Shown here: piece by piece, positions 33,492 to 43,500 of the stretch
How the letters are laid out: each line of letters begins with the position of its first letter
Numbering within the stretch: the stretch's first letter is position 1
Source: Spirochaetota bacterium
Lineage (GTDB): Bacteria; Spirochaetota; UBA4802; JAFGJZ01
Direction of reading: 5' to 3'
Assembly (NCBI GenBank): GCA_027858855.1
Contig: JAQIBV010000021.1
Location: 66,816 to 130,815, forward strand
DNA: 64,000 nt
Program-made: the position numbers and the translations under genes
The notes under the pieces: generated by a model
Told to the model about the DNA's origin: nothing
Databases searched by the model: none
Seen by the model: only the letters and a program-made list of their open reading frames with translations

Positions 33492-34219
33492 GTAGTTTTA
33501 ACCATCACTTTACGGTAGTCAGTTGCATCAAGAATTAGAGGTGTTATTGTTATATATCCATTCATTATTTCAGAAGCATCGGTCTCCTTATCTTTTGTTG
33601 GCTCAACAGAGCCCTGAAGTGAAAAAAGAACGTGATTGTCAGACCGCTCCTCCTCCTGATACGAGTTAATATAGTTACGGTTTCCAAGAGGTACTACTTT
33701 AGCCCCTTTAATATCATCGGGTAACAAATCGGGATAATTTACATTAAGAAAATAGGGGTCTACAGTGTTACAAAGAGGGTTTGTTTCTATAAAATCAAGA
33801 ATATAATCTGCACAATTATGAAACATGCTCTCATGTCGACTGCTGTTCATTGATACTGCAATTGAACTTATTCCGGCAATAAGCGCTGTACGAGCTCCTC
33901 CAACTGTTCCTGAATAATGAACATCGTTTCCAAGATTAGGCCCATGATTAATTCCTGAAATCACAAGATCAACAGGTTCAACCATCCCGCTTAACAGACC
34001 AATATAGACACAGTCGGCCGGAAAACCATGAACAGCATAACGATTTTTATCCCTGATGTCGACTCGTACCGAAGAGTGAACAGTAATTGCGTTAGAACAA
34101 GCGCTTTTCTGATCAAGTGGTGCAAACATAAAAACGGTGTGCCTTTCAGACAATTTATCATAAAGGCTATTTATTCCGTTTGCATCAATTCCATCATCGT
34201 TAGTAAGCAATATATTCAT
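33488..34219 (-). CDS. surE: 5'/3'-nucleotidase SurE
   Basis: A 243-residue metal-dependent nucleotidase that dephosphorylates nucleoside monophosphates and is linked to stationary-phase survival. Signature segments are MNILLTNDDGIDANGI (metal Asp pair), APLDQKSACSNAITVH, the substrate loop PADCVYIGL, DLVISGINHGPNLGNDVHYSGTVGGA spread over the active site, GISSIAVS and FLNVNYPD. Length is normal. GGAGAG precedes the ATG. The TPR gene overlaps its end by four bases, and the upstream DUF2161 gene ends 21 bases before it, giving a probable three-gene operon. Confidence 0.96.
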   Translation of the reverse strand: MNILLTNDDGIDANGINSLYDKLSERHTVFMFAPLDQKSACSNAITVHSSVRVDIRDKNRYAVHGFPADCVYIGLLSGMVEPVDLVISGINHGPNLGNDVHYSGTVGGARTALIAGISSIAVSMNSSRHESMFHNCADYILDFIETNPLCNTVDPYFLNVNYPDLLPDDIKGAKVVPLGNRNYINSYQEEERSDNHVLFSLQGSVEPTKDKETDASEIMNGYITITPLILDATDYRKVMVKTT

Positions 34220-34240
34220 TATTCTCTCCGTTTATGTGTA

Positions 34241-35083
34241 CTACTTCTTAACTTTTTCAGTTATCTTTGCTGCCTTCTTCACCGTTTTTTTTGCAGTCTT
34301 TTTAACAGGCTTTTTTACAGACTTCTTCGCAACCTTCCTTTTTAACTCTTGCTGTTTCGCCTTAACTTCTTTATATACTTCTTTAAACTCATTAGTGTAA
34401 TATAAATTCAATTGCTGGTAATTCTTTAAACATTTTCTTCCTTCCGGATGCAGAGTGTAAACTCCACGCTCCTGACGCTCAAACCAGCCATAAAAATTTC
34501 TGGTTAAAATAGAGTTTGATTTTTTTGAACACCCCAGAACAATCAACTGAGATGGTGAAGCCTTTTTCAAGAATCTTAGGTAGACCGCAATCTGAATAGC
34601 CTGTTGTCTGTAAAGAGTCATCTTTGAATCAACAGATCTGCTGCCACCTCTATTTTCATCAAAAACCCTTCCAGAAGCCTCCCTGATTACAGCATCTCTC
34701 TTTTTTTTATTCTTCTGCCTCTCATATGGGGCAGGATGAAATACAATTTCAACACGTGTTTTATGTTTTAAAAGATGAACTACAATCAGACCAACCTCCA
34801 GGCGACGCAAAAGCAACATAATTTTTTTTATATTTTTCGGATAATCACGATCCAAAGGTGCGGCAAAAGCAACATAAACGGCATCAGCAACTTTTTGTCG
34901 TTCAACAGCTTGAAAAACAAGAGCCAATGAAAAGCTCTTCTTGAGTTCAATAACAACAACCTCGTCATTTTTCTGTGCGACCAGATCGCATTCGTGAACT
35001 TCACCATTTACAATATAACCGTTTTTTTCAAGATAATGTTTAACTGGTTGAAATAGATCAGCCTCTGAAAAATCAATATTCAT
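34241..35083 (-). CDS. DUF2161 PD-(D/E)XK nuclease-like protein with Lys-rich tail
   Basis: A 280-residue protein of the DUF2161 family. The N-terminus holds a nuclease-like core: FQPVKHYLEKNGYIVNGEVH, CDLVAQKNDEVVVIELKKSF (Asp, then ELK, the PD-(D/E)XK pattern), and AVERQKVADAVYVAFAAP. A middle region (QAIQIAVYLRFLKKASPSQL to YTLHPEGRKCLKNY) looks like a winged helix. The last 45 residues are almost all Lys, Ala, Val and Thr in repeated KKxVKK units, like histone H1 tails, suggesting DNA or RNA contact. Catalysis has not been shown for this family. It is probably co-transcribed with surE. Confidence 0.72.
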   Translation of the reverse strand: MNIDFSEADLFQPVKHYLEKNGYIVNGEVHECDLVAQKNDEVVVIELKKSFSLALVFQAVERQKVADAVYVAFAAPLDRDYPKNIKKIMLLLRRLEVGLIVVHLLKHKTRVEIVFHPAPYERQKNKKKRDAVIREASGRVFDENRGGSRSVDSKMTLYRQQAIQIAVYLRFLKKASPSQLIVLGCSKKSNSILTRNFYGWFERQERGVYTLHPEGRKCLKNYQQLNLYYTNEFKEVYKEVKAKQQELKRKVAKKSVKKPVKKTAKKTVKKAAKITEKVKK

Positions 35084-35287
35084 TTTAATCCTTTCAAATT
35101 AATAATTTGGCAAATTCCCTCATCTGTTACTTTTACTCAAAATTTGTAAAATAAAAAATTAGTTGTATAATATAACAGATTTTAACATTTTAACAACAAT
35201 TACATGTAACCACATCACAGGTTAACTGTCGAATCAACTTAATTGGTAATTTAAATGGTTACCTGTACTTATTAAGGGAGAACAGTA

Positions 35288-35806
35288 TTGAAAAAAAATA
35301 TATTGATCATAATTTTAATTTTCTTAGCCGGCTTGATACTTACACTATCAATTACAACAATATCCGCCTCTAAAGACCCTGCCTGGCTGACATTCGAAAC
35401 AGCAATTGAAAAGGGTAAAAAAGAACAGAAACCTGTTATTGTAGACTTCTATGCAGACTGGTGCAGCTGGTGTAAAAAGATGGATGCAGAAACATTTTCC
35501 AATAAAGAGATTTCTAAAATTTTAAATGAAGACTTTATACTTGCACGTATTGATGTCGAGAAGAAACAGAAGATAACCTATAAAGGTAAAAGTTATTCAG
35601 AAATAGAATTCCAGCGCCTTTTTAATGTCAGCGGATTGCCAACTATGGCTTTTTTTGATAAAAACGGAGATTTTATCACAATAATCCCAGGATTCGTAAC
35701 TCACACTCAGCTTAAACCGATTCTTGCCTATCTGAGTAGCGAATGTTATTTAAAAAAGATATCTTTTGATCAATTTACTAAATCCCCTGACGCCTGCAAC
35801 AAATAG
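35288..35806 (+). CDS. Periplasmic thioredoxin-fold protein (DsbD-gamma/SoxW-like)
   Basis: A 172-residue exported or membrane-anchored thioredoxin-like protein. An N-terminal hydrophobic segment (residues 4-26) is followed by a thioredoxin fold with active site DFYADWCSWCKKMDAETF, the cis-Pro loop VSGLPTMAFFDKNGDFI and a C-terminal Cys pair outside the active site (SSECY and DACNK). It resembles the gamma domain of DsbD and thioredoxin_7 proteins that keep periplasmic thiols reduced. The start is TTG, with GGGAG well placed upstream; no ATG is available. A GC-rich hairpin follows. Confidence 0.85.
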   Translation: MKKNILIIILIFLAGLILTLSITTISASKDPAWLTFETAIEKGKKEQKPVIVDFYADWCSWCKKMDAETFSNKEISKILNEDFILARIDVEKKQKITYKGKSYSEIEFQRLFNVSGLPTMAFFDKNGDFITIIPGFVTHTQLKPILAYLSSECYLKKISFDQFTKSPDACNK

Positions 35807-35819
35807 AAAATGACCATAC

Positions 35820-35846
35820 TTCATCCCCGCCGCAAGCGGGGGTGAA
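35820..35846. repeat. GC-rich hairpin (REP-like) after the thioredoxin gene
   Basis: An 11-bp stem (TTCATCCCCGC against GCGGGGGTGAA, one G-T pair) closes a 5-base CGCAA loop. It is far more GC-rich than the surrounding AT-rich DNA and has no T-run, so it resembles a dispersed palindromic element or a transcript-end stabiliser more than a Rho-independent terminator. Confidence 0.55.
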
Positions 35847-35983
35847 AACTCCATTAATAAAAACTATTTTCAAAGAAGCGAAGATATTTTAACACAGGTT
35901 TAGAGTAAATTAAGAATAGCTTTACTTAAAACTATACAAATGATATAATTGTGGAATTCTTAATAATAGGGGCTATTTCTAAA

Positions 35984-37126
35984 ATGAGTCTACATAGTCA
36001 AGCCGCTTTACTTTTCGGATTCACTCAAATAAAAGAGCGGCTCTATCTTGTAAAACTTTTACTTCCTCTTTTTGTTTCTCTCTACTTTTCTTACTCCTCT
36101 GTAACCCTATTATTCGTACATAGAGTAGAATACTCTTCACTAATCGACATAAAAAAAATTTTCCTTATTGTAATGCTCTATTTTACTCCCTATGCCATTA
36201 TATCTCTTCTTCTTTTTCTTTATGAAAGCTTTTATGTTAATTCGACGTTAGAAAATTATCATCTCAAATTGCGGGAATTTTTTACTCTTTTTTTTCAAGG
36301 CTTATCTATTTTTGTTATTCTTTTAATTGCGGTACTTCTTTTTCTGCACTGGCCTTTCTCCGGTAAAGCAAGCCATGAATTAAGCACAGCTGTTCCAAAC
36401 TCAAATAGATGGTCGGTTTTTGGAACACGCCTGTTTCTTCTTCTTTTAAGCTACTTGATTCTGTCAAATTTATTCAAAAGAGTATTCACTATAAAACGTT
36501 GTGTCTCTTATGAATTATTCAAAATATTACCGGAATCTGATGGAGTCGACTCAGACCGTGTCAAAATATTTCTGGGTAGAAACTTTCTATATATTAAGGG
36601 AGAAAGAGTTGCACGCTTTTTATTACCTTTTAAAAGGCACTTTATTATTGATAAAGCAATTACCAGAAATATTGAACTTTCTGAGCTTAAAGCTCTTGTT
36701 TATATTGAATTAAGTAACTATATGAAAAACTTATATATAGCCCGCTATGTATCACACATTGTTTCCACTATTTTTGCGCTTGCTTTATCCATTCATATCT
36801 TTAATAATGTTTATAATGAATTTGGTTTCATCAAACCGTTCGATCCAGCTTCATTTCCGCTGTTTTTTTTCTGGCTTTATCTATTACTAATAATTTTTTT
36901 CTTCTTTACTGATTACTTTTTTATTGAACTGGAGAAAGATTATTTACGTAAAGAGGTGGAGAAGGGGACAATGCACATTAATGTTTACAGAAAACTTCTT
37001 AAGAAACTACTGGATTATTTTCCTCAACTGGATAGAAATACCAAATCAATTCTACCTTTTTTCAGAATGAATTTCGGCCTTAGTGAACGGCATGCGTATA
37101 TAAACAAAATAAGGAATGATTTATGA
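35984..37126 (+). CDS. Polytopic membrane protein, possible inactive M48-peptidase relative
   Basis: A roughly 380-residue protein with about six hydrophobic segments: four in the first 170 residues and two after residue 260. The central soluble part reads [39 protein letters not shown] and [20 protein letters not shown]. The last piece sits where M48/STE24 zinc proteases have 'eLeAVlaHELgH', but the zinc motif HExxH is replaced by IELSN, so it cannot be a normal metallopeptidase. This relation is a weak pattern inference. The start is uncertain: ATG 35984 is chosen, with AGGGG rather far upstream; GTG 35951 is in frame. It overlaps ruvB by four bases. Confidence 0.5.
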   Translation: MSLHSQAALLFGFTQIKERLYLVKLLLPLFVSLYFSYSSVTLLFVHRVEYSSLIDIKKIFLIVMLYFTPYAIISLLLFLYESFYVNSTLENYHLKLREFFTLFFQGLSIFVILLIAVLLFLHWPFSGKASHELSTAVPNSNRWSVFGTRLFLLLLSYLILSNLFKRVFTIKRCVSYELFKILPESDGVDSDRVKIFLGRNFLYIKGERVARFLLPFKRHFIIDKAITRNIELSELKALVYIELSNYMKNLYIARYVSHIVSTIFALALSIHIFNNVYNEFGFIKPFDPASFPLFFFWLYLLLIIFFFFTDYFFIELEKDYLRKEVEKGTMHINVYRKLLKKLLDYFPQLDRNTKSILPFFRMNFGLSERHAYINKIRNDL

Positions 37127-38175
37127 GTGATATCAACAGCTCTCGATTAACCGATCCGGCAATTCAGTCCTGCGACAATCAGGAAAAATCGCTCCGACCT
37201 GAAAACCTGTCTCAGTTTATTGGACAAACCAAAAACACTGAGAATCTTAAAGTATTTATCGAATCAGCAAAAATTAGAAAACAGACGCTGGACCATGTTC
37301 TACTAGCTGGCCCCCCAGGATTGGGTAAAACAACTCTGGCTTTCATTATTGCTAACGAAATGGGTGTTAACATTAAGGCCACATCAGCACCCATCATCGA
37401 TAAGGCAGGAGATCTTGCCTCAATCCTGACCGGGTTAGAGGAAAATGATGTTCTTTTTATTGACGAGATCCATCGCCTCTCTCCTGCAATTGAAGAAATT
37501 CTATACCCAGCAATGGAAGACCGTCACATTGACATTCTGATAGGACAGGGGGTAGGTACCAAGACCATTAAAATCAACCTGTCTCCTTTTACGCTTATTG
37601 GCGCTACAACCCGCACTGGTCTTTTAACCTCGGCTTTACGCGACCGTTTTGGCATCCCGTGTAAACTGAACTATTACGAACCACATGAACTCGAGCTAAT
37701 AGTGGAACGTTCAGCTGAAATTCTTGGTTACAATATCGAGCACAAAGCGGCTCTTGAAATTGCACGCCGCTCAAGACGCACACCCCGAATTGTTAACCGT
37801 CTTTTACGACGAGTAGCAGATTTTGCAGTTGTAAAGGGCAAAGACTGTATTGACAATGAAATTACAATTCACGCATTAACTCAGCTTGAAGTTGATGAGC
37901 TGGGTCTGGATGACATGGATCGACGTATTTTGCGTACTATTATCGAAAACTATGATGGCGGCCCTGTTGGTATAAAAACAATAGTAATTTCAATTGGAGA
38001 AGAACTGGATACCATCGAGGACTATTATGAACCGTTTCTTGTTCAATCAGGACTGCTAAAACGGACTCCACGGGGCAGGGTGGTAACAAAAAAAGCTTAC
38101 AAACACCTGGGGCTTGATGAATACATGAAAGAATCGGTCAATAATCTTCTTGATAAAGATAGTACTTTGTTTTAG
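37123..38175 (+). CDS. ruvB: Holliday junction branch migration ATPase RuvB
   Basis: A 350-residue AAA+ motor that drives branch migration with RuvA. Motifs: [11 protein letters not shown], Walker [14 protein letters not shown], Walker [13 protein letters not shown], sensor 1 [20 protein letters not shown], arginine finger region, sensor 2 [20 protein letters not shown], and the C-terminal winged helix ending [20 protein letters not shown]. Length is normal. AAGGAA lies before the ATG, and the start overlaps the preceding membrane protein by four bases (ATGA). RuvA and RuvC are not nearby. Confidence 0.98.
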   Translation: MSDINSSRLTDPAIQSCDNQEKSLRPENLSQFIGQTKNTENLKVFIESAKIRKQTLDHVLLAGPPGLGKTTLAFIIANEMGVNIKATSAPIIDKAGDLASILTGLEENDVLFIDEIHRLSPAIEEILYPAMEDRHIDILIGQGVGTKTIKINLSPFTLIGATTRTGLLTSALRDRFGIPCKLNYYEPHELELIVERSAEILGYNIEHKAALEIARRSRRTPRIVNRLLRRVADFAVVKGKDCIDNEITIHALTQLEVDELGLDDMDRRILRTIIENYDGGPVGIKTIVISIGEELDTIEDYYEPFLVQSGLLKRTPRGRVVTKKAYKHLGLDEYMKESVNNLLDKDSTLF

Positions 38176-38233
38176 TATATATAAAGATGTTTTTAACATT
38201 ACTTAAATCTCTGACCCCTTACTCGGAGGAACC

Positions 38234-39397
38234 ATGAGTACAAGTTACGGCAGTATAACAAGCGGATTTTCTCTTACACAGGCGGGAGCCATTACGACTC
38301 TTTTAGATCCTTTGACGGTCTTTATGTCTCTTGATATTTTAAAAACTACTTTTGATGAAGATGAAAACCTAACAAGTTATCCAATAGAAAAAAACGGTGG
38401 AGTAATCGGCTTATTACCAAGAGATACCGTCAATGAAAAGAGTAAATCCGTTTGGGAGAAAATGAAGCATAAAGAACTAGATGTATATATCAACCATGCC
38501 CCAGTAATTGCAGACGCTCGGGATAATGTAGAGGTTATTTTTAATAGAATTATCTCTCTTAATCATCCCTTTGATGACATTATCATCTATTATCAAGGTA
38601 GATACTTTGGTGTTTTATTTATTAAAGACCTTCTTAAACAGATATCAACCCTTCGCTCAAACGAACTATTAAAGGCCCGGACGCTTCAGCAGTTTTTTGT
38701 TCAACGCAATCGGGTAACCGCCCCCGATTTTGAATATGATGTCTTTCTTGACATGGCCCACGACCTTGGTGGAGACTTTTATCAAAACATACAAATAGAT
38801 AAACATAGTTATCTTCTGTCGCTTTTTGATGTATGTGGAAAGAACATTACTGCGGCACTAACAACCTCTTTTCTGGCTGCCTTTTTCGCAACTTCACAAC
38901 AGAATGATTTCTTCAAAACAATATCTGAACGTCAACTGGTAGAAAATCTTAACACTCTTCTCTTTGAAATAACACCTAATGACCATTTTGTCGCAGGTGT
39001 CTTCTTTTTTATAAATACCGCAAACAGTGAACTTACAATTTTCAACATGGGTTTTTCACCTGTTTATCTGTTCTCTCCTAAAGGTGGAACAGTTCGGCTA
39101 AAAATTTTACCACCTGAATTTCCGCCCCTCGGCATAGGCACAACAATTGAAGGAGAACCGACAAAAGTAAAAATTGAGCCCGGAATGAAGGTCATCTCTT
39201 ATTCTGATGGACTGACTGATGTTAAGGATCCTTTCGGGGTTACCTTCGGAGAAAAACGGTTAAAAACTCTTTTTACTGACAATTTCAGGAAGACTATTCC
39301 TCAGTTCACAGAGATCCTGAGGAAAACAATTGCAGACTTTAAAAAAAATGCTCCCCAAGCCGATGACATGTCTGTTCTTCATATCAAATTCCGATAG
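38234..39397 (+). CDS. CBS-like domain fused to a SpoIIE-type protein phosphatase
   Basis: A 387-residue cytoplasmic protein. The first 150 residues resemble a CBS-pair module (GVIGLLPRDTVNEKSKSVWE, and FDDIIIYYQGRYFGVLFIKD). A short linker helix (LLKARTLQQFFVQRN) leads to a SpoIIE/PP2C phosphatase with metal-binding residues in MAHDLGGDFYQNI, LFDVCGKNITAALTTSFL, VISYSDGLTDVKD and ADDMSVLHIKF. Such enzymes dephosphorylate anti-anti-sigma-type proteins in partner-switching signalling; the N-terminal module could sense a nucleotide. GGAGG precedes the ATG. Confidence 0.85.
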   Translation: MSTSYGSITSGFSLTQAGAITTLLDPLTVFMSLDILKTTFDEDENLTSYPIEKNGGVIGLLPRDTVNEKSKSVWEKMKHKELDVYINHAPVIADARDNVEVIFNRIISLNHPFDDIIIYYQGRYFGVLFIKDLLKQISTLRSNELLKARTLQQFFVQRNRVTAPDFEYDVFLDMAHDLGGDFYQNIQIDKHSYLLSLFDVCGKNITAALTTSFLAAFFATSQQNDFFKTISERQLVENLNTLLFEITPNDHFVAGVFFFINTANSELTIFNMGFSPVYLFSPKGGTVRLKILPPEFPPLGIGTTIEGEPTKVKIEPGMKVISYSDGLTDVKDPFGVTFGEKRLKTLFTDNFRKTIPQFTEILRKTIADFKKNAPQADDMSVLHIKFR

Positions 39398-39519
39398 AGC
39401 TATAGTTACCAACACTTATTCACAATCATTACTGTATTATGTCACGCATTAATTTTGCTTATATCACTTTCCAACTTTTCAAATCAATCCTTTTTTTTAT
39501 TAATTCAGCTTTTCCTGCT

Positions 39520-39549
39520 TTTTCCCAGATTTTTTAAAATCTGGGAAAA
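39520..39549. repeat. 30-bp palindrome with 14-bp arms
   Basis: TTTTCCCAGATTTT (39520-39533) and AAAATCTGGGAAAA (39536-39549) are exact complements around a TT centre. It lies 122 bases after the CBS-SpoIIE gene and could be a protein-binding site or a weak bidirectional terminator. A second dyad, CTTGAGTA/TACTCAAG at 39551-39585, adjoins it. Confidence 0.75.
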
Positions 39550-39699
39550 TCTTGAGTAAATCTTTCTTTTTCATGTATACTCAAGTTCAATTTTTTATGA
39601 ACATTCCATATTATTTTTTGAAAATTATCTACTGTAAATTAGAGTCTTATTTCCTAAAAAAACAGCTGAATATGTCACATATAGCCCTGAATTAGCTAC

Positions 39700-39708
39700 T
39701 TATCCACA
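39700..39708 (+). promoter_or_regulatory. DnaA box (perfect TTATCCACA)
   Basis: An exact match to the consensus DnaA-binding 9-mer, followed four bases later by the variant TTATTAACA (39712-39720), the same motif type found upstream of dnaA. Confidence 0.6.
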
Positions 39709-39744
39709 GACTTATTAACATTGTTAACAATAATTGTGATTTAC

Positions 39745-39769
39745 GAAATTAATTGAGTCAATTAATTTC
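39745..39769. repeat. 25-bp perfect palindrome
   Basis: GAAATTAATTGA and TCAATTAATTTC are exact complements around a single central G. A related 14-bp palindrome GGAAATTAATTTCC lies at 39809-39822, so the GAAATTAATT half-site recurs within 80 bases. Confidence 0.75.
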
Positions 39770-39949
39770 ATCGCATATACTTATTAATACAGCCATTAAT
39801 TACTGTTTGGAAATTAATTTCCCGATTTTTGTTTGACAGCTTAAACGCCCGAAATAACTGCATTAAAAGCTGAACAAACAGTACTTTTTATACAGTTAGT
39901 TGATTCTGATATTGTTTTTGTTTAAAACTTATGAACTCATTTTGAAGAG

Positions 39950-39972
39950 TTATCCACAATTAATGTGGATAA
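39950..39972. promoter_or_regulatory. Inverted pair of perfect DnaA boxes
   Basis: TTATCCACA (39950-39958) and its reverse complement TGTGGATAA (39964-39972) are separated by five bases, forming a symmetric 23-bp site. Paired inverted boxes are typical of origin or DnaA-regulated regions. Confidence 0.65.
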
Positions 39973-39998
39973 AAAAGAGAACATTATGTCTCTTTTTT
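39971..39998 (+). terminator. A/T-rich hairpin with T-run
   Basis: AAAAAAGAGA (39971-39980) pairs with TCTCTTTTTT (39989-39998) around ACATTATG. The T-run sits on the plus strand, but the stem has only two G-C pairs, so terminator strength is doubtful. It lies 85 bases upstream of the CheX-like gene. Confidence 0.3.
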
Positions 39999-40082
39999 TC
40001 TTGAAAAATAATACGGCTCAAATAGTCTCTATCACAATTCTTCAATAATATTTCTTCATTCAATTTAACAATATCCCCGAAA

Positions 40083-40571
40083 ATGGAGCACAAAGTGAGC
40101 AATTACGCACGAAAATACGCGAAAGGTGTTGAAAACTCTGTAAAACACATTTTTTCGAATTTTCTTAATGATCAATCAGTCTCTGAAGTTTATAATTCTC
40201 AAACCCATAAAGACGATTCCAAACGTCAGACTGTCTGGATTGAAATTGACGGCTCTTTCGAAGGCGAAATAGTTATTCTTTTTCCGGAAGAGACGCTAAA
40301 AAATCTGACAAAGCATTTTAGCCCTAAGGTTCGGGTAAACGCACTTAAAGCGGCAATGCGGGATGTTTCAGGGGAACTTGCCAACCAGATAACCGGCACA
40401 TTGGCAAATCAACTTCAATATATTGATCACAAAGTTCGTCTAGCTCCTCCCGAATTTGATGAAGACCCAATCCAGGTTAAAGCATTTTACGATAATATCA
40501 GCATCTCTTTTGCAACATCATACGGTGGGTTTGACATTGAACTCTACTATAAAGACGGACTCTATACCTAA
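40083..40571 (+). CDS. CheX/CheC-like chemotaxis phosphatase-fold protein
   Basis: A 162-residue protein. Its core, NALKAAMRDVSGELANQITG followed by TLANQL, matches the CheX/CheC active-site helix (E...N motif). The preceding strand FEGEIVILFPEETLKNLTKH and the closing KAFYDNISISFATSYGGFDI also fit the fold. CheX-type proteins dephosphorylate CheY-P. Here the helix reads ELANQ, keeping Glu and Asn, so activity is plausible. No chemotaxis genes adjoin it. The ribosome site is weak. The next gene starts immediately after its stop codon. Confidence 0.7.
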   Translation: MEHKVSNYARKYAKGVENSVKHIFSNFLNDQSVSEVYNSQTHKDDSKRQTVWIEIDGSFEGEIVILFPEETLKNLTKHFSPKVRVNALKAAMRDVSGELANQITGTLANQLQYIDHKVRLAPPEFDEDPIQVKAFYDNISISFATSYGGFDIELYYKDGLYT

Positions 40572-43500
40572 ATGCCGAAATATCCCTTTTTCAAAAATGT
40601 TATTATCCTTATACTTTTTACTTCTTTCTCTATCTATGCAACCGAAACACACGAAGAGCTGTTTTATAAAGAGCTTATTAACGGAAACCGATACCAAGCT
40701 CGTGAAATAGCCTTTAACCAGCTTTCCGAGGCCACCTCCCTTGTTCAATTTGATGCAGCACTTTTTCGTATTACCGACACCTCTCTTTTTCCTGAAGAAA
40801 ATTCTGAAATTGCCGCTGCTTTGAAAAAATCAGTCGATAACAAATTCTCTTCTCTTCTATATAAAGAACTTGTGAATGACTCTTTTGAAGCTACAGGATA
40901 CCCCTTAACCCTCACTGCAAGCGGGCCCTTTTTTTACACATCTTCAGATGATTTTTTTTCATCATCCCGTGATCAAAGAAATAATCAATCCCGTTCTGTT
41001 AACACTGCACCAATTTCTATTAAACCAAATAACAATGGAATAGTAGACCTTTCTCATCTGTATCCGGTTTCCGAACAGAGTTATTTCAAAATTTCTATTT
41101 TATTCAATGCCGAATCAGCCGGTTATGCCAGCATCATACTTGGTAAAACAGGTTTTACTCGACTTAATAGTAGTAATGATAAACCGGAAATACAAATTAA
41201 GACTTCTCACCATTTCAGCAAAGACCAATATCGAATTCCGATAAATATAACAAAAGGTTTAAACACGCTTACAATTCTTTGTGCCAGTAACAGTGACTAT
41301 GATAAAAAACTTTCTATCCGTATTGTCCCTGAAACAACACCCCTAACATTCAAGAACAGGTGGAGCTACTACTATAGTTCTGATAGCAAGCTCCCGACCG
41401 ACCAGCTGAATCTAGTCTATCTCTATTACAAACAGGGACTTTATGGAAACAATAACATAGCCAACACATTACTCTCTTCCGTAAATAGCCCCTCGTTGAG
41501 TTCTATTTCTTCATATCTTAACTTTCTTCTGGCAGATAACCCAGGAGCTAAAATACACTACAGTAATATCCTGAACTCTTCACAACAAAGCCATACTCTT
41601 TTATATCAGGAAGCACTAATTTTTATGGAAGCCAACAATACAGAGCGAGCCCTTCAAAAAATTAATCGATTAAAAGAAATTGCCCCACACTCTGAATATA
41701 CACTCCTTGCAGAACTAAACCTTTTTCTTCAAAAGAATTGGCTTTTCAAAGCTGAACCACTTATTGATAAACTCTTCACATTTTCTCCTGCACTTTCAAC
41801 ACAACAACAGGCGGATATTTTTTACAGAAAGCAGAACTTTTCTAAAGCAGCCGACAGATATGAATCTCTTGCGAAACAGTTTCCAGACAACTTCACCTAT
41901 GTGCAAAATCATCTTGAGTCTTTAAAACGCTCCGTTAATAGCAAACTATATACTGCTGCGCTTTATCGATACTCATTTCTATTTCCCGAAAGAGACTCCC
42001 TTAAACTGACTCTTGCTAATCAACTTTTATCAAATTCTCATTTTCACGACTCGCTTCTGATACTTTCTTCACTGAAAAACAGCATGCCAAATAATCCAGA
42101 CATGCACTATCTATTAGCAAAGAACTATCAGATCCTTAACAAAAAAGAGCTAAGTAAACACCACGCATTCAAAGCCCAATCGCTAAATCCATCTCAGACA
42201 ACCTATCGAAATTTTTATTTCTATAACTATCAGAATAATGAGTATCTGCAGGCATATACTAAAGGTTTTGATACAGACAAATTAAATGAACATGCTTCAA
42301 AGCTGGATGCTCCGGTAGTTATTCTTTTTCAGGAACGCGTAGAAAAATTTAACACAAACGGCACATCTCTTGAGCGTGTACGTACTACCTACCGTATCAA
42401 TAGTGCTAAACAGAACGACTCGCTGAAAACAATTTCCTTTACTCTTAACAGCACACACGACACTATAAAGGCTTTCAACTGTTCTCTGGAAACAGAGACA
42501 GGTTCTCACTCTTTAACAGGATTATCACGAAGAAATCTCTCTGATCCGGAAAGCCGTCTCTATTATGACATAGACCGCTGGACTCTCTCTCTTCCGCAAC
42601 TACCCGACGACTCTCTTCTGATCGTAGACTATACCATAGAAAAAAAATCAGGACGTGACTACTCCGGCTACATTGGTAAACGCTACTATTTTTCAGAACA
42701 TTATCCTGTTCTAAAAAGACGCATCTACGTGATTACTCCAGAAAAGACACCTCTTTTCTGGAATAAAAACAGTACTCAAGGTTCTCTAATCTTTTCTAAA
42801 GAGAAAGGATCTAATCGCTATTTGTATACACAGGAATACACAGACGCAAAAATTTACGAATCCAATCAGCTTCCAGCATTCAACCGGACTCCTTCAATTA
42901 CGGCCTGCTCATTTGAAAGCTGGGAGAGTTTATTCAACTGGTATGCACCCCTAGTGCATGAGCGTGAAACTTTTTCTTCAGAAATGGAAAAAGATTTTAG
43001 CAGTCTTATCAACGATTCAATGACTGACGAAGAGAAAATAAGAGCGATCTATTCATTTATAACAGGCCGAACTCGATACCTTGGTTTTGAAATTGGTATC
43101 GGTGGAATTCAACCACGACATGCTCATATAACCTATCAAAGCCGGCTTGGTGACTGTAAAGACATCGCTCTTCTTCTTGCAGCCTTTTACAAGCGGGCTG
43201 GCTTCCAGGCTTGGATGGCTCTTATTCGCACAACCTCCGGTGGATATCCTGATCTGGAAAGTCCCTACATCGGAAATTTCAATCACGCTATCTGCTATGT
43301 CGATTTCAAAGGTGGCCTTTTTCTTGATGGTACAGTTAATCACGCCGACATTTATGACCTTCCTGAAAGTGACCGCGGTACAACGACTACGGTTGTAAAA
43401 GATAACAGTTTTGAATTCATATCAACCGACTCTCCCCTCTATTCAGCAAACAGAGATTCAATAACAACTGACGTCGTTTTAAATAGCGATGGATCTGTTA

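Larger units (their letters stand above)
39398..40082. other. 685-bp non-coding region dense in palindromes and DnaA boxes
   Basis: No gene was found. It contains a 30-bp palindrome with 14-bp arms (39520-39549), an 8-bp dyad (39551-39585), a perfect DnaA box TTATCCACA at 39700-39708 with the variant TTATTAACA at 39712-39720, ATTGTTAACAAT (39720-39731), a 25-bp palindrome with 12-bp arms (39745-39769), GGAAATTAATTTCC (39809-39822), an inverted DnaA box pair (39950-39972) and a hairpin with T-run (39971-39998). See the separate entries. It behaves like an origin or DnaA-binding cluster, although dnaA is 21 kb away. Confidence 0.6.

Noticed and set aside
39441-39539. 32-codon open frame in the palindrome-rich region
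   Set aside because: It has no ribosome site and runs into the 30-bp palindrome.
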